A stretch of 33,784 nt of DNA from the NCBI GenBank assembly GCA_030038255.1, contig JASHPH010000330.1, positions 1-33,784 on the forward strand. Direction: 5' to 3'. Positions 24,414 to 33,756 of the stretch are shown one piece after another (position 1 is the first letter of the stretch; each line of letters opens with the position of its first letter). The DNA comes from Candidatus Sulfotelmatobacter sp. (GTDB taxonomy: Bacteria; Acidobacteriota; Terriglobia; Terriglobales; Acidobacteriaceae). The position numbers and the translations under genes were made by a program. The notes under the pieces were generated by a model. That model did not search any database. It had not been told where the DNA came from and saw only the letters and a program-made list of their open reading frames with translations.

Positions 24414-26357
24414 ATGAGCAAAAAGCGGGATCGGGCGTTAGGCATGGACCGCGCCCTCACGCGGAGGGACTTCCTGAACGGCATCAGCATTGCGGTAGGT
24501 GCCTCGTTGGTGGCAGGCAGTCCGTGGCTGGAAGCCTTCGGGATTCCCGATTCGCCTTTCGCTCCCGAGAACGACCCGAACTACTATCCCCCGGCGAAAA
24601 CTGGCATGCGCGGAAGCCATGACGGCTCCTGGGAAGTGGCGCATGCCATGCGCGATGGCCAGACTTGGCCGGACCCCATCGACGATAAGGAATCCTACGA
24701 TCTTGTCGTCGTGGGCGCTGGCATCAGTGGTCTAGCCTCCGCATACTTCTACCGCAAGTTCGCCGGAGCGCAGTCGAAGATTCTGATTCTCGACAACCAC
24801 GACGATTTTGGCGGGCACGCCAAACGGAACGAATTCAGGGCTGAGGACAGGCTACTTCTCGGTTACGGTGGCACGCAGTCCCTTGAGGCGCCGCACCATT
24901 ACAGCAAGGAAGCGTTTGGATTACTGCAAGAACTCGGAATCGACGTAGATCGCTTCTTCAAGTACTTCGATCAGCAACTGTACAAGTCGATGAACTTGAA
25001 ACGAGCCACCTTCTTCGACAAAGAAACCTTCGGTGCTGATGTGCTGTTGCCAGGCTTCGGCACACATTATCTCGGGCTGGAATACCCTCCCGAGATTCTT
25101 TCCAAGATCCCGATTGCCGAGTCCGCCCGGCAGGATCTCTCCCGCTTGCAGACAACGACGGTGGACTACCTGTCTGGCCTCAGTCCCGAAGACAAGCGGC
25201 GCAAGCTCATCAAGACCAGCTACAAGGATTACCTGCTGCAATACGTGAAGCTCCATCCCGACGTCATCAAGATTTTCCAGACCGCACCTCACGGCTTGTA
25301 CGGGGTAGGGATCGACGCGGTATCGGCCTGGGACTGCCTTCAGATGGATTATCCGGGATTCAAGGGAATACAGCTGCAAAGCAGTGAAGACAGCCCCGAA
25401 CAGGCCGAGCCCTACATCTTCCACTTCCCGGACGGGAACGCGTCGGTGGCACGCCTGCTGGTGCGCTCACTTGTGCCGGGATCGGCGCCGGGAAGCACCA
25501 TGGAAGACATTGTCACGGCGCGCATGAACTATGCGCGACTGGATAACCCGGATTCGACCGTCCAGATTCGCCTGAACAGCACCGTAGTTCGGGCGAAGCA
25601 TTTGGGCGATCCGCAAAGCGCAAGCGAAGTGGAAGTCGCATATGTTCGTGCCGGGAAGGCACACAAGGTCAAGGCCGCTCACTGTGTGCTGGCTTGTTAC
25701 AACATGGTGATTCCCTATCTGTGCCCGGAGATGTCCGAAAAGCAGAAGGAGGCGCTGGCGTACGCGGTCAAGATTCCGCTAGTCTACACCAACGTGCAGA
25801 TCAGGAACTGGGAATCTTTCCGAAAACTGGGGCTGACCTCGATCTACTCGCCGGGCAGCTACTTCAACGGAGCAACTCTGGATTTCCCGGTTTCCATCGG
25901 CGATTATCATTTCCCCAGCAAACCAGAAGAGCCTTGCCTGTTGCATCTCTTGCGCACTCCGTGCAAACCCGGCCTGCCGGCAAAAGACCAATATCGAGCC
26001 GGGCGCTATGAGCTCCTGAGCACGCCGTTCGATGTCTTCGAGCGGAACATCCGCGACCAACTCGGACGCATGTTGGCTGGTGGGGGATTTGACTCTGCTC
26101 GCGATATCCAGGCCATCACGGTGAACCGCTGGCCGCACGGCTACGCCTACGAGTACAACCCGCTTTTCGAACCGCTGGACCGTCCGGATTCCGAGCGGCC
26201 CTGCGTGATCGGCCGGCAGCCGTTCGGACGGATCCACATTGCTAACTCTGACGCCGACGGCCATGCCTACACGAACATCGCAATTGACCAGGGCTATCGC
26301 GCCGTACGGGAGATTACTTCGGACGGAAAACACAAGACTGCAAGTAAGGGCGCCTGA
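24414..26357 (+). CDS. Tat-exported spermidine dehydrogenase-like FAD oxidoreductase 2
   Basis: Paralog of the minus-strand protein ending at 18159, with the same length (647 residues) and the same order of parts. ATG 24414 has GAGGAGG six bases upstream. The Tat signal is LTRRDFLNG (Arg17-Arg18) with a hydrophobic core to about residue 40. The FAD motif is YDLVVVGAGISGLASAYFYR (101-106), then ILILDNHDDFGGHAKRNEF. Long blocks are shared with dehydrogenase 1: YYPP..TGMRGSH, HGLYGIGIDAV-like, FHFPDGNAS-AR-LVRSLVP, NMVIPYLCP and AITVNRWPHGYAYEYNPL. The two differ most between residues 140 and 260, the likely substrate-side region, which suggests different specificity rather than simple redundancy. 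It probably oxidises an amine brought in by the upstream receptor; the electron acceptor is unknown. Confidence 0.8.
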   Translation: MSKKRDRALGMDRALTRRDFLNGISIAVGASLVAGSPWLEAFGIPDSPFAPENDPNYYPPAKTGMRGSHDGSWEVAHAMRDGQTWPDPIDDKESYDLVVVGAGISGLASAYFYRKFAGAQSKILILDNHDDFGGHAKRNEFRAEDRLLLGYGGTQSLEAPHHYSKEAFGLLQELGIDVDRFFKYFDQQLYKSMNLKRATFFDKETFGADVLLPGFGTHYLGLEYPPEILSKIPIAESARQDLSRLQTTTVDYLSGLSPEDKRRKLIKTSYKDYLLQYVKLHPDVIKIFQTAPHGLYGVGIDAVSAWDCLQMDYPGFKGIQLQSSEDSPEQAEPYIFHFPDGNASVARLLVRSLVPGSAPGSTMEDIVTARMNYARLDNPDSTVQIRLNSTVVRAKHLGDPQSASEVEVAYVRAGKAHKVKAAHCVLACYNMVIPYLCPEMSEKQKEALAYAVKIPLVYTNVQIRNWESFRKLGLTSIYSPGSYFNGATLDFPVSIGDYHFPSKPEEPCLLHLLRTPCKPGLPAKDQYRAGRYELLSTPFDVFERNIRDQLGRMLAGGGFDSARDIQAITVNRWPHGYAYEYNPLFEPLDRPDSERPCVIGRQPFGRIHIANSDADGHAYTNIAIDQGYRAVREITSDGKHKTASKGA

Positions 26358-26444
26358 TCCATTTGATTCCGGCCCACGGGGCCCAAACATGCCGTGCGGG
26401 AAGTCCGCCGCAAATCCATACGTCTACTCTGAACAGGAGCAGCG

Positions 26445-28181
26445 ATGAACAAACGTCGCCAAAATCGTAGAGAATTCCTCGGCCTGGTCGGCGTCGGCAT
26501 GGCCGGTCTTGCCGGTGGCGGTCTTCTTGGCGCAACTGCATTCGGCGAGACGCAAAGTGCCGATGCAGATCCCCGCCACGCCGATCTGGTCGTATTCAAC
26601 GCCAAGGTCTACACGGTCGATGCTCAAATGCCGAAGGCGGAGGCCTTTGCCGTCAAGGGCTCACGGTTCGTCTTTGTAGGGGGCACGGCAGAGTGCAAGG
26701 CATTTGTCGGCAAGAGGACGCAGACTTTCGACGCCAAGCAGATGACGATCGTGCCCGGTTTCATCGATTGCCACAATCATGCCGGCGGCAACGTCCTGCT
26801 CTACGAAGTCATCGTCGGCAACCCTTTCGAAGTCGAATTTGTCAGTATCGCCAGCATCATCGAGAAGCTTCGCGCCAAGGCGCAGAAGACTCCACCAGGC
26901 TTTTGGATCGACGGATATTTCTTCGACGATACAAAGGTAAAGGATAACCGCCAGCTCAACGTGCACGATCTCGACCAGGTCTCGAAGGATCATCCGGTAT
27001 GCGTCCATCATCGCGGCGGCCACACTTCCTACTACAACAGCAAAGCGCTGGAACTGGCCGGGATAGACAAGCGCACTCCAAATCGAATGGGCGGAACTTA
27101 TGATCATGACGAGAATGGCGAACTTACCGGACGAGTCACCGACCGCGCGATGGACGTGTTCCACAACGTAGGCAAGCGCGAGACGTTCACGCCAGAGCAG
27201 AAGGAACAGCGCGACCGTGATGGGCTGGCATACATCTCGAAACAGTTTGTCCGCTATGGTCTGACGAGTGTTCACCACGAAGAAGGCAATCTTTTTGCTT
27301 TGCAGCAAGTGCGGGCACGTGGAGAACTATTCCACCGGGTGAGCTTTGAGACCAGCGGGGAAACTTTAGAGTCAATGATTAAGAATGGGATTTGTACCGG
27401 CTTTGGAGACGAATGGATTCGCTTCGGCGCCACGTCCGAGCACACCGTCGATGGGTCTTTCTCCGAGCGCACTATGGCGCTGAGCCAGCCCTATGAAGGC
27501 ACCAATCCTCCATATAAGGGCAACATCACCGAGACGCAGGACGATCTCAACGCCTGGGTAGAGCGCGTTCAGCGAGCGGGCATTCAGCCCAACTGCCACG
27601 CGAACGGCGATGTTGCCATCGACATGGTGCTCACTGCATATGAGCGGGCGCAGCAGGTCGCGCCGCGGCCCGACGTCCGTCCCAAGATCACTCATTGCAC
27701 GTTAATCAACGACGATCTCTTGCGGCGCATCAAAGCGCTCGACGCTGTTCCTGCCCCCTTCACTACTTACGCGTACTACAACTCCGACAAGTTTCATTTC
27801 TATGGTGAAGAGCGCATGAAGCATTGCATGGCATATCGTTCCTTCTTCGACAACGGAATTCGAGTGGCAGCCGGTTCGGACTTTAGTCCCGGGCCCTTCG
27901 CGCCGCTGATGGGCATTCAGGGGATGGTCACACGTACCGGCTGGAACGGTGAAACCTGGGGAGCCAACCAGCGAATCAGCGTAGACGAAGCCCTGCAGGT
28001 AAACACCATCAACGGCGCGTACAACTCGCACGAGGAAACGATCAAAGGATCAATCACACCGGGCAAGCTGGCGGACTTCGTTGTCCTGGCAGACGATCCG
28101 CGCACGGTTAGCAAGGAGAAGATCAAAGACATCGAGATCGTGCAAACGGTTACAGGCGGCTCCACCGTTTACCAGAAGTGA
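26445..28181 (+). CDS. Tat-exported amidohydrolase with Glu at the bridging position (module 2)
   Basis: Amidohydrolase-superfamily protein of 578 residues (Amidohydro_3/YtcJ-like). The start ATG 26445 follows CAGGAGCAGCG. A twin-arginine signal (QNRREFLGLVG, Arg8-Arg9, then a glycine/alanine-rich core) predicts folded export to the periplasm. Metal-site elements: HNH in GFIDCHNHAGGN, H in NCHANGDVAID, H in KITHCTLI, and D in AAGSDFSPGPFAP. Where the module 1 enzyme has lysine four residues before DGS (ALKAYADGS), this protein has glutamate (SEHTVDGSFSERT); Glu can replace the carboxylated lysine in some subtypes. It is distantly related to the module 1 enzyme, and the region between residues 110 and 330 differs strongly. 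It is probably co-transcribed with receptor 2 and dehydrogenase 2, acting on the same substrate or its oxidation product. Confidence 0.85.
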   Translation: MNKRRQNRREFLGLVGVGMAGLAGGGLLGATAFGETQSADADPRHADLVVFNAKVYTVDAQMPKAEAFAVKGSRFVFVGGTAECKAFVGKRTQTFDAKQMTIVPGFIDCHNHAGGNVLLYEVIVGNPFEVEFVSIASIIEKLRAKAQKTPPGFWIDGYFFDDTKVKDNRQLNVHDLDQVSKDHPVCVHHRGGHTSYYNSKALELAGIDKRTPNRMGGTYDHDENGELTGRVTDRAMDVFHNVGKRETFTPEQKEQRDRDGLAYISKQFVRYGLTSVHHEEGNLFALQQVRARGELFHRVSFETSGETLESMIKNGICTGFGDEWIRFGATSEHTVDGSFSERTMALSQPYEGTNPPYKGNITETQDDLNAWVERVQRAGIQPNCHANGDVAIDMVLTAYERAQQVAPRPDVRPKITHCTLINDDLLRRIKALDAVPAPFTTYAYYNSDKFHFYGEERMKHCMAYRSFFDNGIRVAAGSDFSPGPFAPLMGIQGMVTRTGWNGETWGANQRISVDEALQVNTINGAYNSHEETIKGSITPGKLADFVVLADDPRTVSKEKIKDIEIVQTVTGGSTVYQK

Positions 28182-28215
28182 TCAGCTTTTGTCGCCTCGG
28201 CGAGGATGAGTTAAG

Positions 28216-29502
28216 GTGTTTGATCCGAGCCTTCTCATGTCTACCTTTCTTCTGGAACTGCCGCATCTCCGAGCCCAAGGCCGTGGGCGCGGTATCTACT
28301 CCGTCTGCTCTGCCCAGCCACTGGTTCTCGAAGCCTGCATGCAGCGACATTCCACTGCCACAGGGCCTCTGCTCATCGAAGCCACCTGCAACCAGGTGAA
28401 TCAGTTCGGAGGTTACACCGGCATGATGCCTCGCGACTTTCGCGAGATGGTGCATGGCATCGCCAGGCGTATCGGATTTCCAGCCAATCGCATCCTGCTT
28501 GGGGGTGATCATCTGGGCCCCTGTCCATGGCAGGCCCTTCCTGCAGCCCAAGCGATGACGAATGCACGTGAGATGGTTCGCACTTTTGTCGGCGAAGGCT
28601 ATCGCAAGATTCATCTGGACACGAGTATGTCTTGCGCGGACGACCCATGCCCGTTGCCTGACCACGTGATTGCACAACGTGCCGCAGACTTGTGCACCGT
28701 GGCTGAGGGCGCGAATCCGTCGGGTGAGCTTGCCTACGTCATCGGCACAGAGGTGCCGACACCCGGCGGGGCGGTCACTGAAACGGAGCTTTCTGTTACA
28801 ACTCCCGAGGCGGCCGAAGAAGCGTTGCAGCTTCACCATCGGGCGTTTTCGGCGTCTGGGCTTGATCGGGCTTGGCGGAGAGTGGTTGCGCTTGTAGTCC
28901 AGCCCGGTGTTGAGTTCGCTGACGAATCAGTGGAAGACTACGACCCTGCCAGAGCGGCACAGCTATCCGCTTGGCTGGGGCACAATCCCGGGTTAGTCTT
29001 TGAAGCGCACTCCACCGACTACCAGCGGCCGGAAGCCTTGGCATCTTTGGTTCGTGACGGCTTTGCGATCCTGAAAGTGGGCCCCGCATTGACTTATGCC
29101 ATGCGGCAGGCGTTGTTTGCACTGGCGGCGATCGAAGCCGAATGCGTCTGTGCTGCCGAGACATCCAATTTGCGCGAACGCATGGAAGAGATCATGCTCA
29201 AGCATCCCGAACATTGGCAAAAGCACTATCGGGGCACACCCGAGCAACAACATCGATTGCGAGTTTCCAGCTATAGCGATCGCATTCGCTACTATTGGGC
29301 GCGTCCTGAAGCCCAGAATGCGGTTCAGACACTTATCTTCAACCTGCAGCATTCCGGAATTCCCGAGACCCTCGCGAGCGACCACCTGCCGGCCCAGTAC
29401 AGCAAGATTCGCGCGGGAAAGCTGCGCAATCTGCCCCTACCTATCATCCTTGACGCCATCGGCAATTTTCTCGAACGTTACCTGAGTGCTTGCGAAGCCT
29501 AG
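28216..29502 (+). CDS. GatZ/KbaZ-like protein (tagatose-bisphosphate aldolase non-catalytic subunit family)
   Basis: Cytosolic TIM-barrel-like protein of 428 residues matching the GatZ/KbaZ/AgaZ family in length and text: IYSVCSAQPLVLEACM, LLIEATCNQVNQFGGYTGM, RILLGGDHLGPCPWQ, KIHLDTSMSCADDP, YVIGTEVPTPGGA, FEAHSTDYQ and ILKVGPALTYAMRQALFAL. In enteric bacteria these proteins stabilise the catalytic class II aldolase GatY/KbaY; stand-alone members may have their own sugar-phosphate activity. No catalytic partner is present here. The GTG at 28216 is used, with GAGGATGAG upstream; ATG 28237 is an alternative that loses only seven residues. It lies 34 bases after the amidohydrolase and could share its transcript, although the link to amine or amide catabolism is unclear. 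Confidence 0.82.
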   Translation: MFDPSLLMSTFLLELPHLRAQGRGRGIYSVCSAQPLVLEACMQRHSTATGPLLIEATCNQVNQFGGYTGMMPRDFREMVHGIARRIGFPANRILLGGDHLGPCPWQALPAAQAMTNAREMVRTFVGEGYRKIHLDTSMSCADDPCPLPDHVIAQRAADLCTVAEGANPSGELAYVIGTEVPTPGGAVTETELSVTTPEAAEEALQLHHRAFSASGLDRAWRRVVALVVQPGVEFADESVEDYDPARAAQLSAWLGHNPGLVFEAHSTDYQRPEALASLVRDGFAILKVGPALTYAMRQALFALAAIEAECVCAAETSNLRERMEEIMLKHPEHWQKHYRGTPEQQHRLRVSSYSDRIRYYWARPEAQNAVQTLIFNLQHSGIPETLASDHLPAQYSKIRAGKLRNLPLPIILDAIGNFLERYLSACEA

Positions 29503-29557
29503 GAACTCCCCGGAGTCGGAGGGCGCCTTGCTGTTGGGATTCACGGGACAGTGCCGA

Positions 29558-31045
29558 TTACTGGGTGGTGGAGTTTCCCGAGGGCACCGAGTCGGCGGTT
29601 TCGTCTTCGCCGGCAGGCACGAGGTCGAATTTCTTCAGCTTGTAGCGCAGCGCGTCGCGGCTGATGTCGAGGAGGCGGGCGGCGTGCGTCTGATTGTTGT
29701 TGGCCTGGCGCATGGCCAGTTCGACCATGGCGCGCTCGACCTCCTCCAACGAGGTTCCTTCCTCCGGAATGTAAAGTCTCGGCAGCACCCGGCCATTGGG
29801 TAGCTGCTTACCGCCGCCGTCCGTGGAGGCGCTGCTGTGCTCGAAGGCCGTCAAACCGCTGCGCGCCGCTTCTCCCACCGCAAATGGCAGGTAGAGCGGA
29901 CGGAGGATCGGCTCATCCTCCAGAATCATGGCTCGCTCGATGGAATTCTTCAGTTCGCGTACGTTGCCCGGCCAATTGTGCGCGGTCAACAGGCGGCGCG
30001 TCTCCGGGCTGATGCCGCGCACCGATTTCTTGAATCTGCGGTTGTACAGGCCAATGAAGAAGTCCACCAAAGGAAGAACGTCATCCGGACGCTCGCGCAG
30101 CGGCGGAATGAAAATGGCAATGATAGCCAGCCGGTAGTAGAGATCCTGGCGGAAGTGTCCCTCGCGCACGGCTTTTTCCAGATCGCGATTGGATGCCGCA
30201 ACCACCCGCACATCCACCTGCAAGTCGCGTACGCCGCCGACGCGCCGGATCACCTGGTCTTCCAGCACGCGTAGCAGCTTGGCCTGCAGTAACGGTGAGA
30301 GTTCACCAATTTCGTCCAGAAAGAGCGTGCCGCCGTTGGCGGTCTCGAACAGCCCCTTCTTCATTTGCTTCGCGTCGGTGAACGCGCCTTTTTCATGGCC
30401 GAAAAGTTCGGCCTCCATCAGTGTTTCGGGAATGGCCGAGCAGTTGATGGCGACAAAAGGGCCGTTCTGGCGCGAACTTTCGTAGTGGATGGTCTTGGCG
30501 ACCAGGTCTTTGCCCGTGCCGCTCTCGCCCTGGATCAGAATTGTCGTGGCCTCGCTGGCGGCAACCTTCTGCACGAAGCTCATCAGCTCCGTCATCTTGG
30601 GCGAGACGGCAACGACATCGTGATAGCCGGTATGCCGGCGCACCTCTCCGCGCAGAGATTGAACCTCCGTCCGCAGGCGGGTGGCTTCGAGGGCATTCTG
30701 AATGGTAACGTGCAGCTCTTCGAAGTCCAGAGGTTTGCCGATGAAATCATAAGCGCCGAGCTTGAGCGCATTCTTGATGTCGTCCAGCTGCGGGTCGGCC
30801 GTGATCATGATGACGGCCGGAGCGTCGGGACTTTTCTTCAGCTGCTCCAGAACCTGGATGCCGTTGATGTCGGCCATGCGCACGTCGAGCAGCACCAGGT
30901 TGGGAGACTCGTGTTGAGCCATCTGCAGTCCGGGCTCGCCGGCAGCGGCTTCGATGACCTCGTATCCCCACTCTTCGCACTTCTGGCGCAGCGACCAGCG
31001 CACCAGGCGCTCGTCGTCCACCACCAGGATTTTCTCCGCAGGCAT
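29558..31045 (-). CDS. NtrC-family sigma-54-dependent response regulator
   Basis: Protein of 495 residues with three domains. The receiver (1 to about 118) has phosphoacceptor Asp54 in LVLLDVRMAD and KPLDF at its end. The AAA+ activator domain has Walker A GESGTGKD (173-180), Walker B LFLDEIGE (241-248), and LYYRLAIIAIFIPPLRERPDD. The C-terminal Fis-type helix-turn-helix is LEEVERAMVELAM..NNNQTHAARLLDISRDALRYKL. It should activate RNA polymerase-sigma-54 after phosphorylation by the kinase encoded upstream. The sigma-54 contact loop reads GAFTDA (220-225) rather than GAFTGA. The start ATG 31045 follows AAAGAGC. It is the last gene of a minus-strand run with the kinase (94-base gap) and the ccs gene, and convergent with the GatZ-like gene. 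Confidence 0.93.
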   Translation of the reverse strand: MPAEKILVVDDERLVRWSLRQKCEEWGYEVIEAAAGEPGLQMAQHESPNLVLLDVRMADINGIQVLEQLKKSPDAPAVIMITADPQLDDIKNALKLGAYDFIGKPLDFEELHVTIQNALEATRLRTEVQSLRGEVRRHTGYHDVVAVSPKMTELMSFVQKVAASEATTILIQGESGTGKDLVAKTIHYESSRQNGPFVAINCSAIPETLMEAELFGHEKGAFTDAKQMKKGLFETANGGTLFLDEIGELSPLLQAKLLRVLEDQVIRRVGGVRDLQVDVRVVAASNRDLEKAVREGHFRQDLYYRLAIIAIFIPPLRERPDDVLPLVDFFIGLYNRRFKKSVRGISPETRRLLTAHNWPGNVRELKNSIERAMILEDEPILRPLYLPFAVGEAARSGLTAFEHSSASTDGGGKQLPNGRVLPRLYIPEEGTSLEEVERAMVELAMRQANNNQTHAARLLDISRDALRYKLKKFDLVPAGEDETADSVPSGNSTTQ

Positions 31046-31139
31046 GCTCTTTTAGATTACTACGGAAAGGAGGGATATTGGGCCATTGACCAGGCGGTTT
31101 GGCGTGTGACGACGGTGCAGGCGCCTTGGTGGCTTTCGA

Positions 31140-32411
31140 CTAGGCGGTGCCGGAGACGCCAGCGCGCTGCAGCGGCAGGACCACAGAGAAGGTGGTTCCT
31201 TTGCCCACAGTGCTGGTGACGTCAATACGGCCCTGGTGATCTTCGACGATGCGCCGGGCCAGCGACAGGCCCAGGCCAGTGCCCTCGCCCTTGGTGGTGT
31301 AAAACGGGCGGAAGATGTTGGGCAGATGCTCAGGCGCGATGCCGCGGCCATTATCGGCGACTTCCACCACGGCCATCGTCCCTTGAGGCCTGACTGTCAC
31401 GCTTACTTTCCCGTTGGCGTCGATGGCCTGCAGCGCGTTGAGCAGCAGGTTCAGCAGTACCTGGTGCACCTGATCGCTATCGTGCTCCACCTCGGGCAGA
31501 AATGGATCCTTGAGTAGAGTGATCTCGACCGATTTCGCCAGCGCCTGCTGGCGTCCGAGCATCACGGCGTGTTCCACGGTCGTATTCAGGTCGCTCTTGC
31601 GAACGCGGGGCGGATGCGGCCGCGCCGTATGCAAGAGATCAGTGACGATCTGATTAATGCGGGAGATCTCTTGGCGCACGTCTTTAACGACCACGCGGGC
31701 TGGACTCGTCGTGGGCAAATCGCGGGCAATGATCTCGATGACGCCGGAAATTCCGGCCAGCGGATTGCGAATTTCGTGCGCCAGCCCCGTGGCCAGCTCT
31801 CCGAGAGTCGCGAAGTGCTCCGCGCGCGACATCTGCGTGCGGTGCAGTCGCTCGATTTCCTCGCGCGTTTCGCGCAGTTGCGCGACCATCTGATTGAAGT
31901 TGCGTCCCAGGTCGCCAATTTCGTCATTGCGATGCGCGAAACTTACTGAGGTGTTCAGGTTGCCCGCACCGAGCTGCGCGATCTTCTGCTGCAGTTCCAC
32001 CATGGGGCGCTGAACGGTATAAGTCAGCACCACCAGCAGAGCGCCGCAAATGGCCACGGCGCCGGCACCCGCCACCAGCAAGACCGTATGACGCTCGGGA
32101 TCACGCCAGGAGAGAGTCGCCAGCAGAAACAGCAGCATTCCGCCCAGCAGCACGCAGGCGATCGGCAGCAGGGCCTTGATTTCCCAGTTGATGCGGAACC
32201 AGGGCAGTTCAGGATCCTCGTTTGGAGATGCCTCAGCCCGATCGCTGGCCAGAGAAGCCACGGACGCAGTCTCCGCTTCACTCGCACGCCCAGTGCTGAA
32301 CCAACCTTTCGCCGGTGGTGGCAGAGTCTCGGATTTGTCCGAGTTGGGAAACAGCGCGGAATTCGTGGTTTCCGTCATCGTCTCATGCTCGAGCATCTCA
32401 GGCATACGCAT
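31140..32411 (-). CDS. NtrB-type membrane sensor histidine kinase
   Basis: Protein of 423 residues. A polar N-terminal stretch of about 70 residues precedes two closely spaced transmembrane helices (about 80-100 and 109-131) with only a few residues between them, so it lacks a periplasmic sensor domain. HAMP (about 132-185), a dimerisation domain with H-box [16 protein letters not shown] (His212), and a complete catalytic domain follow (N box [42 protein letters not shown]). Signals must come from within the membrane, the cytosolic N-terminus or a partner. ATG 32411 overlaps the end of the ccs gene by 14 bases; in-frame ATGs at 32405, 32396 and 32378 are alternatives. The overlap implies co-expression with cytochrome c assembly and pairing with the downstream regulator. 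Confidence 0.92.
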   Translation of the reverse strand: MRMPEMLEHETMTETTNSALFPNSDKSETLPPPAKGWFSTGRASEAETASVASLASDRAEASPNEDPELPWFRINWEIKALLPIACVLLGGMLLFLLATLSWRDPERHTVLLVAGAGAVAICGALLVVLTYTVQRPMVELQQKIAQLGAGNLNTSVSFAHRNDEIGDLGRNFNQMVAQLRETREEIERLHRTQMSRAEHFATLGELATGLAHEIRNPLAGISGVIEIIARDLPTTSPARVVVKDVRQEISRINQIVTDLLHTARPHPPRVRKSDLNTTVEHAVMLGRQQALAKSVEITLLKDPFLPEVEHDSDQVHQVLLNLLLNALQAIDANGKVSVTVRPQGTMAVVEVADNGRGIAPEHLPNIFRPFYTTKGEGTGLGLSLARRIVEDHQGRIDVTSTVGKGTTFSVVLPLQRAGVSGTA

Positions 32412-33756
32412 GCAATCCAGGCAACAGATACGTCACTCCAAAGAAGGTGAACATGACCACTGCGAATCCAAGAATGGCGAAGTACGCGGCCCGCCGTCCC
32501 CGCCATCCGCGCGTGATGCGCATGTGCAGGTAGCCGGCATAGACCAGCCAGGTAATCGCGGCCCACGTCTCTTTGGGGTCCCAGTTCCAGTAGGAACCCC
32601 AGGCCCGGTTGGCCCAATAGGCGCCGGCCGCGATCATCAGGGTGAGCAGGGGGAAGGCAATGCAAATGGTTTTGTAGGTGATGCGGTCGAGCGCTTCTGC
32701 ATTCGGCAGCAGCCGCTCCAGATCCTCGCGCCGCCACAACAGCAGGAGGTACAGGAGATTGGCGAAAATCCCCCCCACCAACGCCGACAGAATAAACGGG
32801 CTCGCTGCCAGACTGGTTTGATACAACCCGTCGGCGTCGAGCGAGGGGTATTGTCCGTCGCGCGCCCGCAGTATGAAAAACACCAGCGCCAGCGACTGCA
32901 ACAGGATGCTGACGAACACGGCGCGATTCGCGACCGCAAAGAAACTCTCGTCTTTTTTCACCCGCGCCAGAATGTACAGCACGAGCGGCGCAGCCACGGC
33001 GGCAAAGACCAGCACCATCAGCCAGCCGAGGTCGGGGATGGTCACAAACAGCCGCACGCCGCGCGAGATAAATACTTCCTGCTTATTCTGCGCGTCCCAC
33101 GCCACCACGTTGAATCCGCCCCAGCGCTCGAAGCGGCTCAGGATGGCGGCATAGATTCCCATCGTGAAGATGCTCGTGCCCGCCAGGAAGGTCTCGGTCT
33201 TCATCTTGTCCTGGATGAGGAACATCATAGCCAGGGCAAAACTCAAAGCACAGGCTGCATAGGCCAGCATCGCCAGAGCCACATGCACGTGCAGCCAGGT
33301 GGATTGCAGCGCCGGTACCAGAGGCCGGACTTCGCTGCGCAGAAGCTGCATCAAGACCACGCCCACGATCGCCACGGGCATCGTCACCGTGCCGATGACT
33401 TTCACACCGTAACGCTTTTCCGCCACCAGCGTGAGAGCTGCCAGCGTCCACACGAAACTGAGCAGCATTTCATAGAGGCTGGCAAAAGGAGGATGGCCAG
33501 CCTCATACCAGCGATGCGCCCCCGCGCCGGTATTGGCGATGAGACCGGCCCACGTGGCCAGAGACGCAAACTTAATGTACGACTCGGTCCCGGTTACGCC
33601 AAAGCCCAGATACAAAGCCCCCGCGCCCGCATAGAAAACCAGCGCGGCATAAAGCAGGTTCGCCTCACTCAGAACATTTCCGCTCTTGACCACATTCAGA
33701 AAAGCCATGAACAGCAGGAAAGCGACGCCGAGGCCGACCATGACCACCAGGGTCAT
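32398..33756 (-). CDS. ccsB: Cytochrome c assembly protein, CcsA/CcsB (CcmC/F) family
   Basis: Polytopic membrane protein of at least 452 residues that handles haem for attachment to apocytochromes c. The tryptophan-rich WWD motif is intact: [19 protein letters not shown], followed by VYAGYLHMR. Conserved His-bearing segments include [15 protein letters not shown] before it and [17 protein letters not shown]. Between the halves is a soluble loop with [20 protein letters not shown]. The frame stays open to the right edge of the window (codons for VEQHPAATG before the ATG), and no ribosome site is visible. The true start may therefore lie outside the window; ATG 33756 and ATG 33741 are both possible. 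Neighbouring partner genes (ResB/Ccs1-like) would be expected beyond the edge. It leads an operon with the kinase and response regulator. Confidence 0.9.
   Translation of the reverse strand: MTLVVMVGLGVAFLLFMAFLNVVKSGNVLSEANLLYAALVFYAGAGALYLGFGVTGTESYIKFASLATWAGLIANTGAGAHRWYEAGHPPFASLYEMLLSFVWTLAALTLVAEKRYGVKVIGTVTMPVAIVGVVLMQLLRSEVRPLVPALQSTWLHVHVALAMLAYAACALSFALAMMFLIQDKMKTETFLAGTSIFTMGIYAAILSRFERWGGFNVVAWDAQNKQEVFISRGVRLFVTIPDLGWLMVLVFAAVAAPLVLYILARVKKDESFFAVANRAVFVSILLQSLALVFFILRARDGQYPSLDADGLYQTSLAASPFILSALVGGIFANLLYLLLLWRREDLERLLPNAEALDRITYKTICIAFPLLTLMIAAGAYWANRAWGSYWNWDPKETWAAITWLVYAGYLHMRITRGWRGRRAAYFAILGFAVVMFTFFGVTYLLPGLHAYA

Noticed and set aside
28190-28210. Terminator hairpin CCTCG-G-CGAGG between amidohydrolase 2 and the GatZ-like gene
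   Set aside because: The loop is too small, there is no T-run, and the 3' arm coincides with the likely ribosome site of the next gene.
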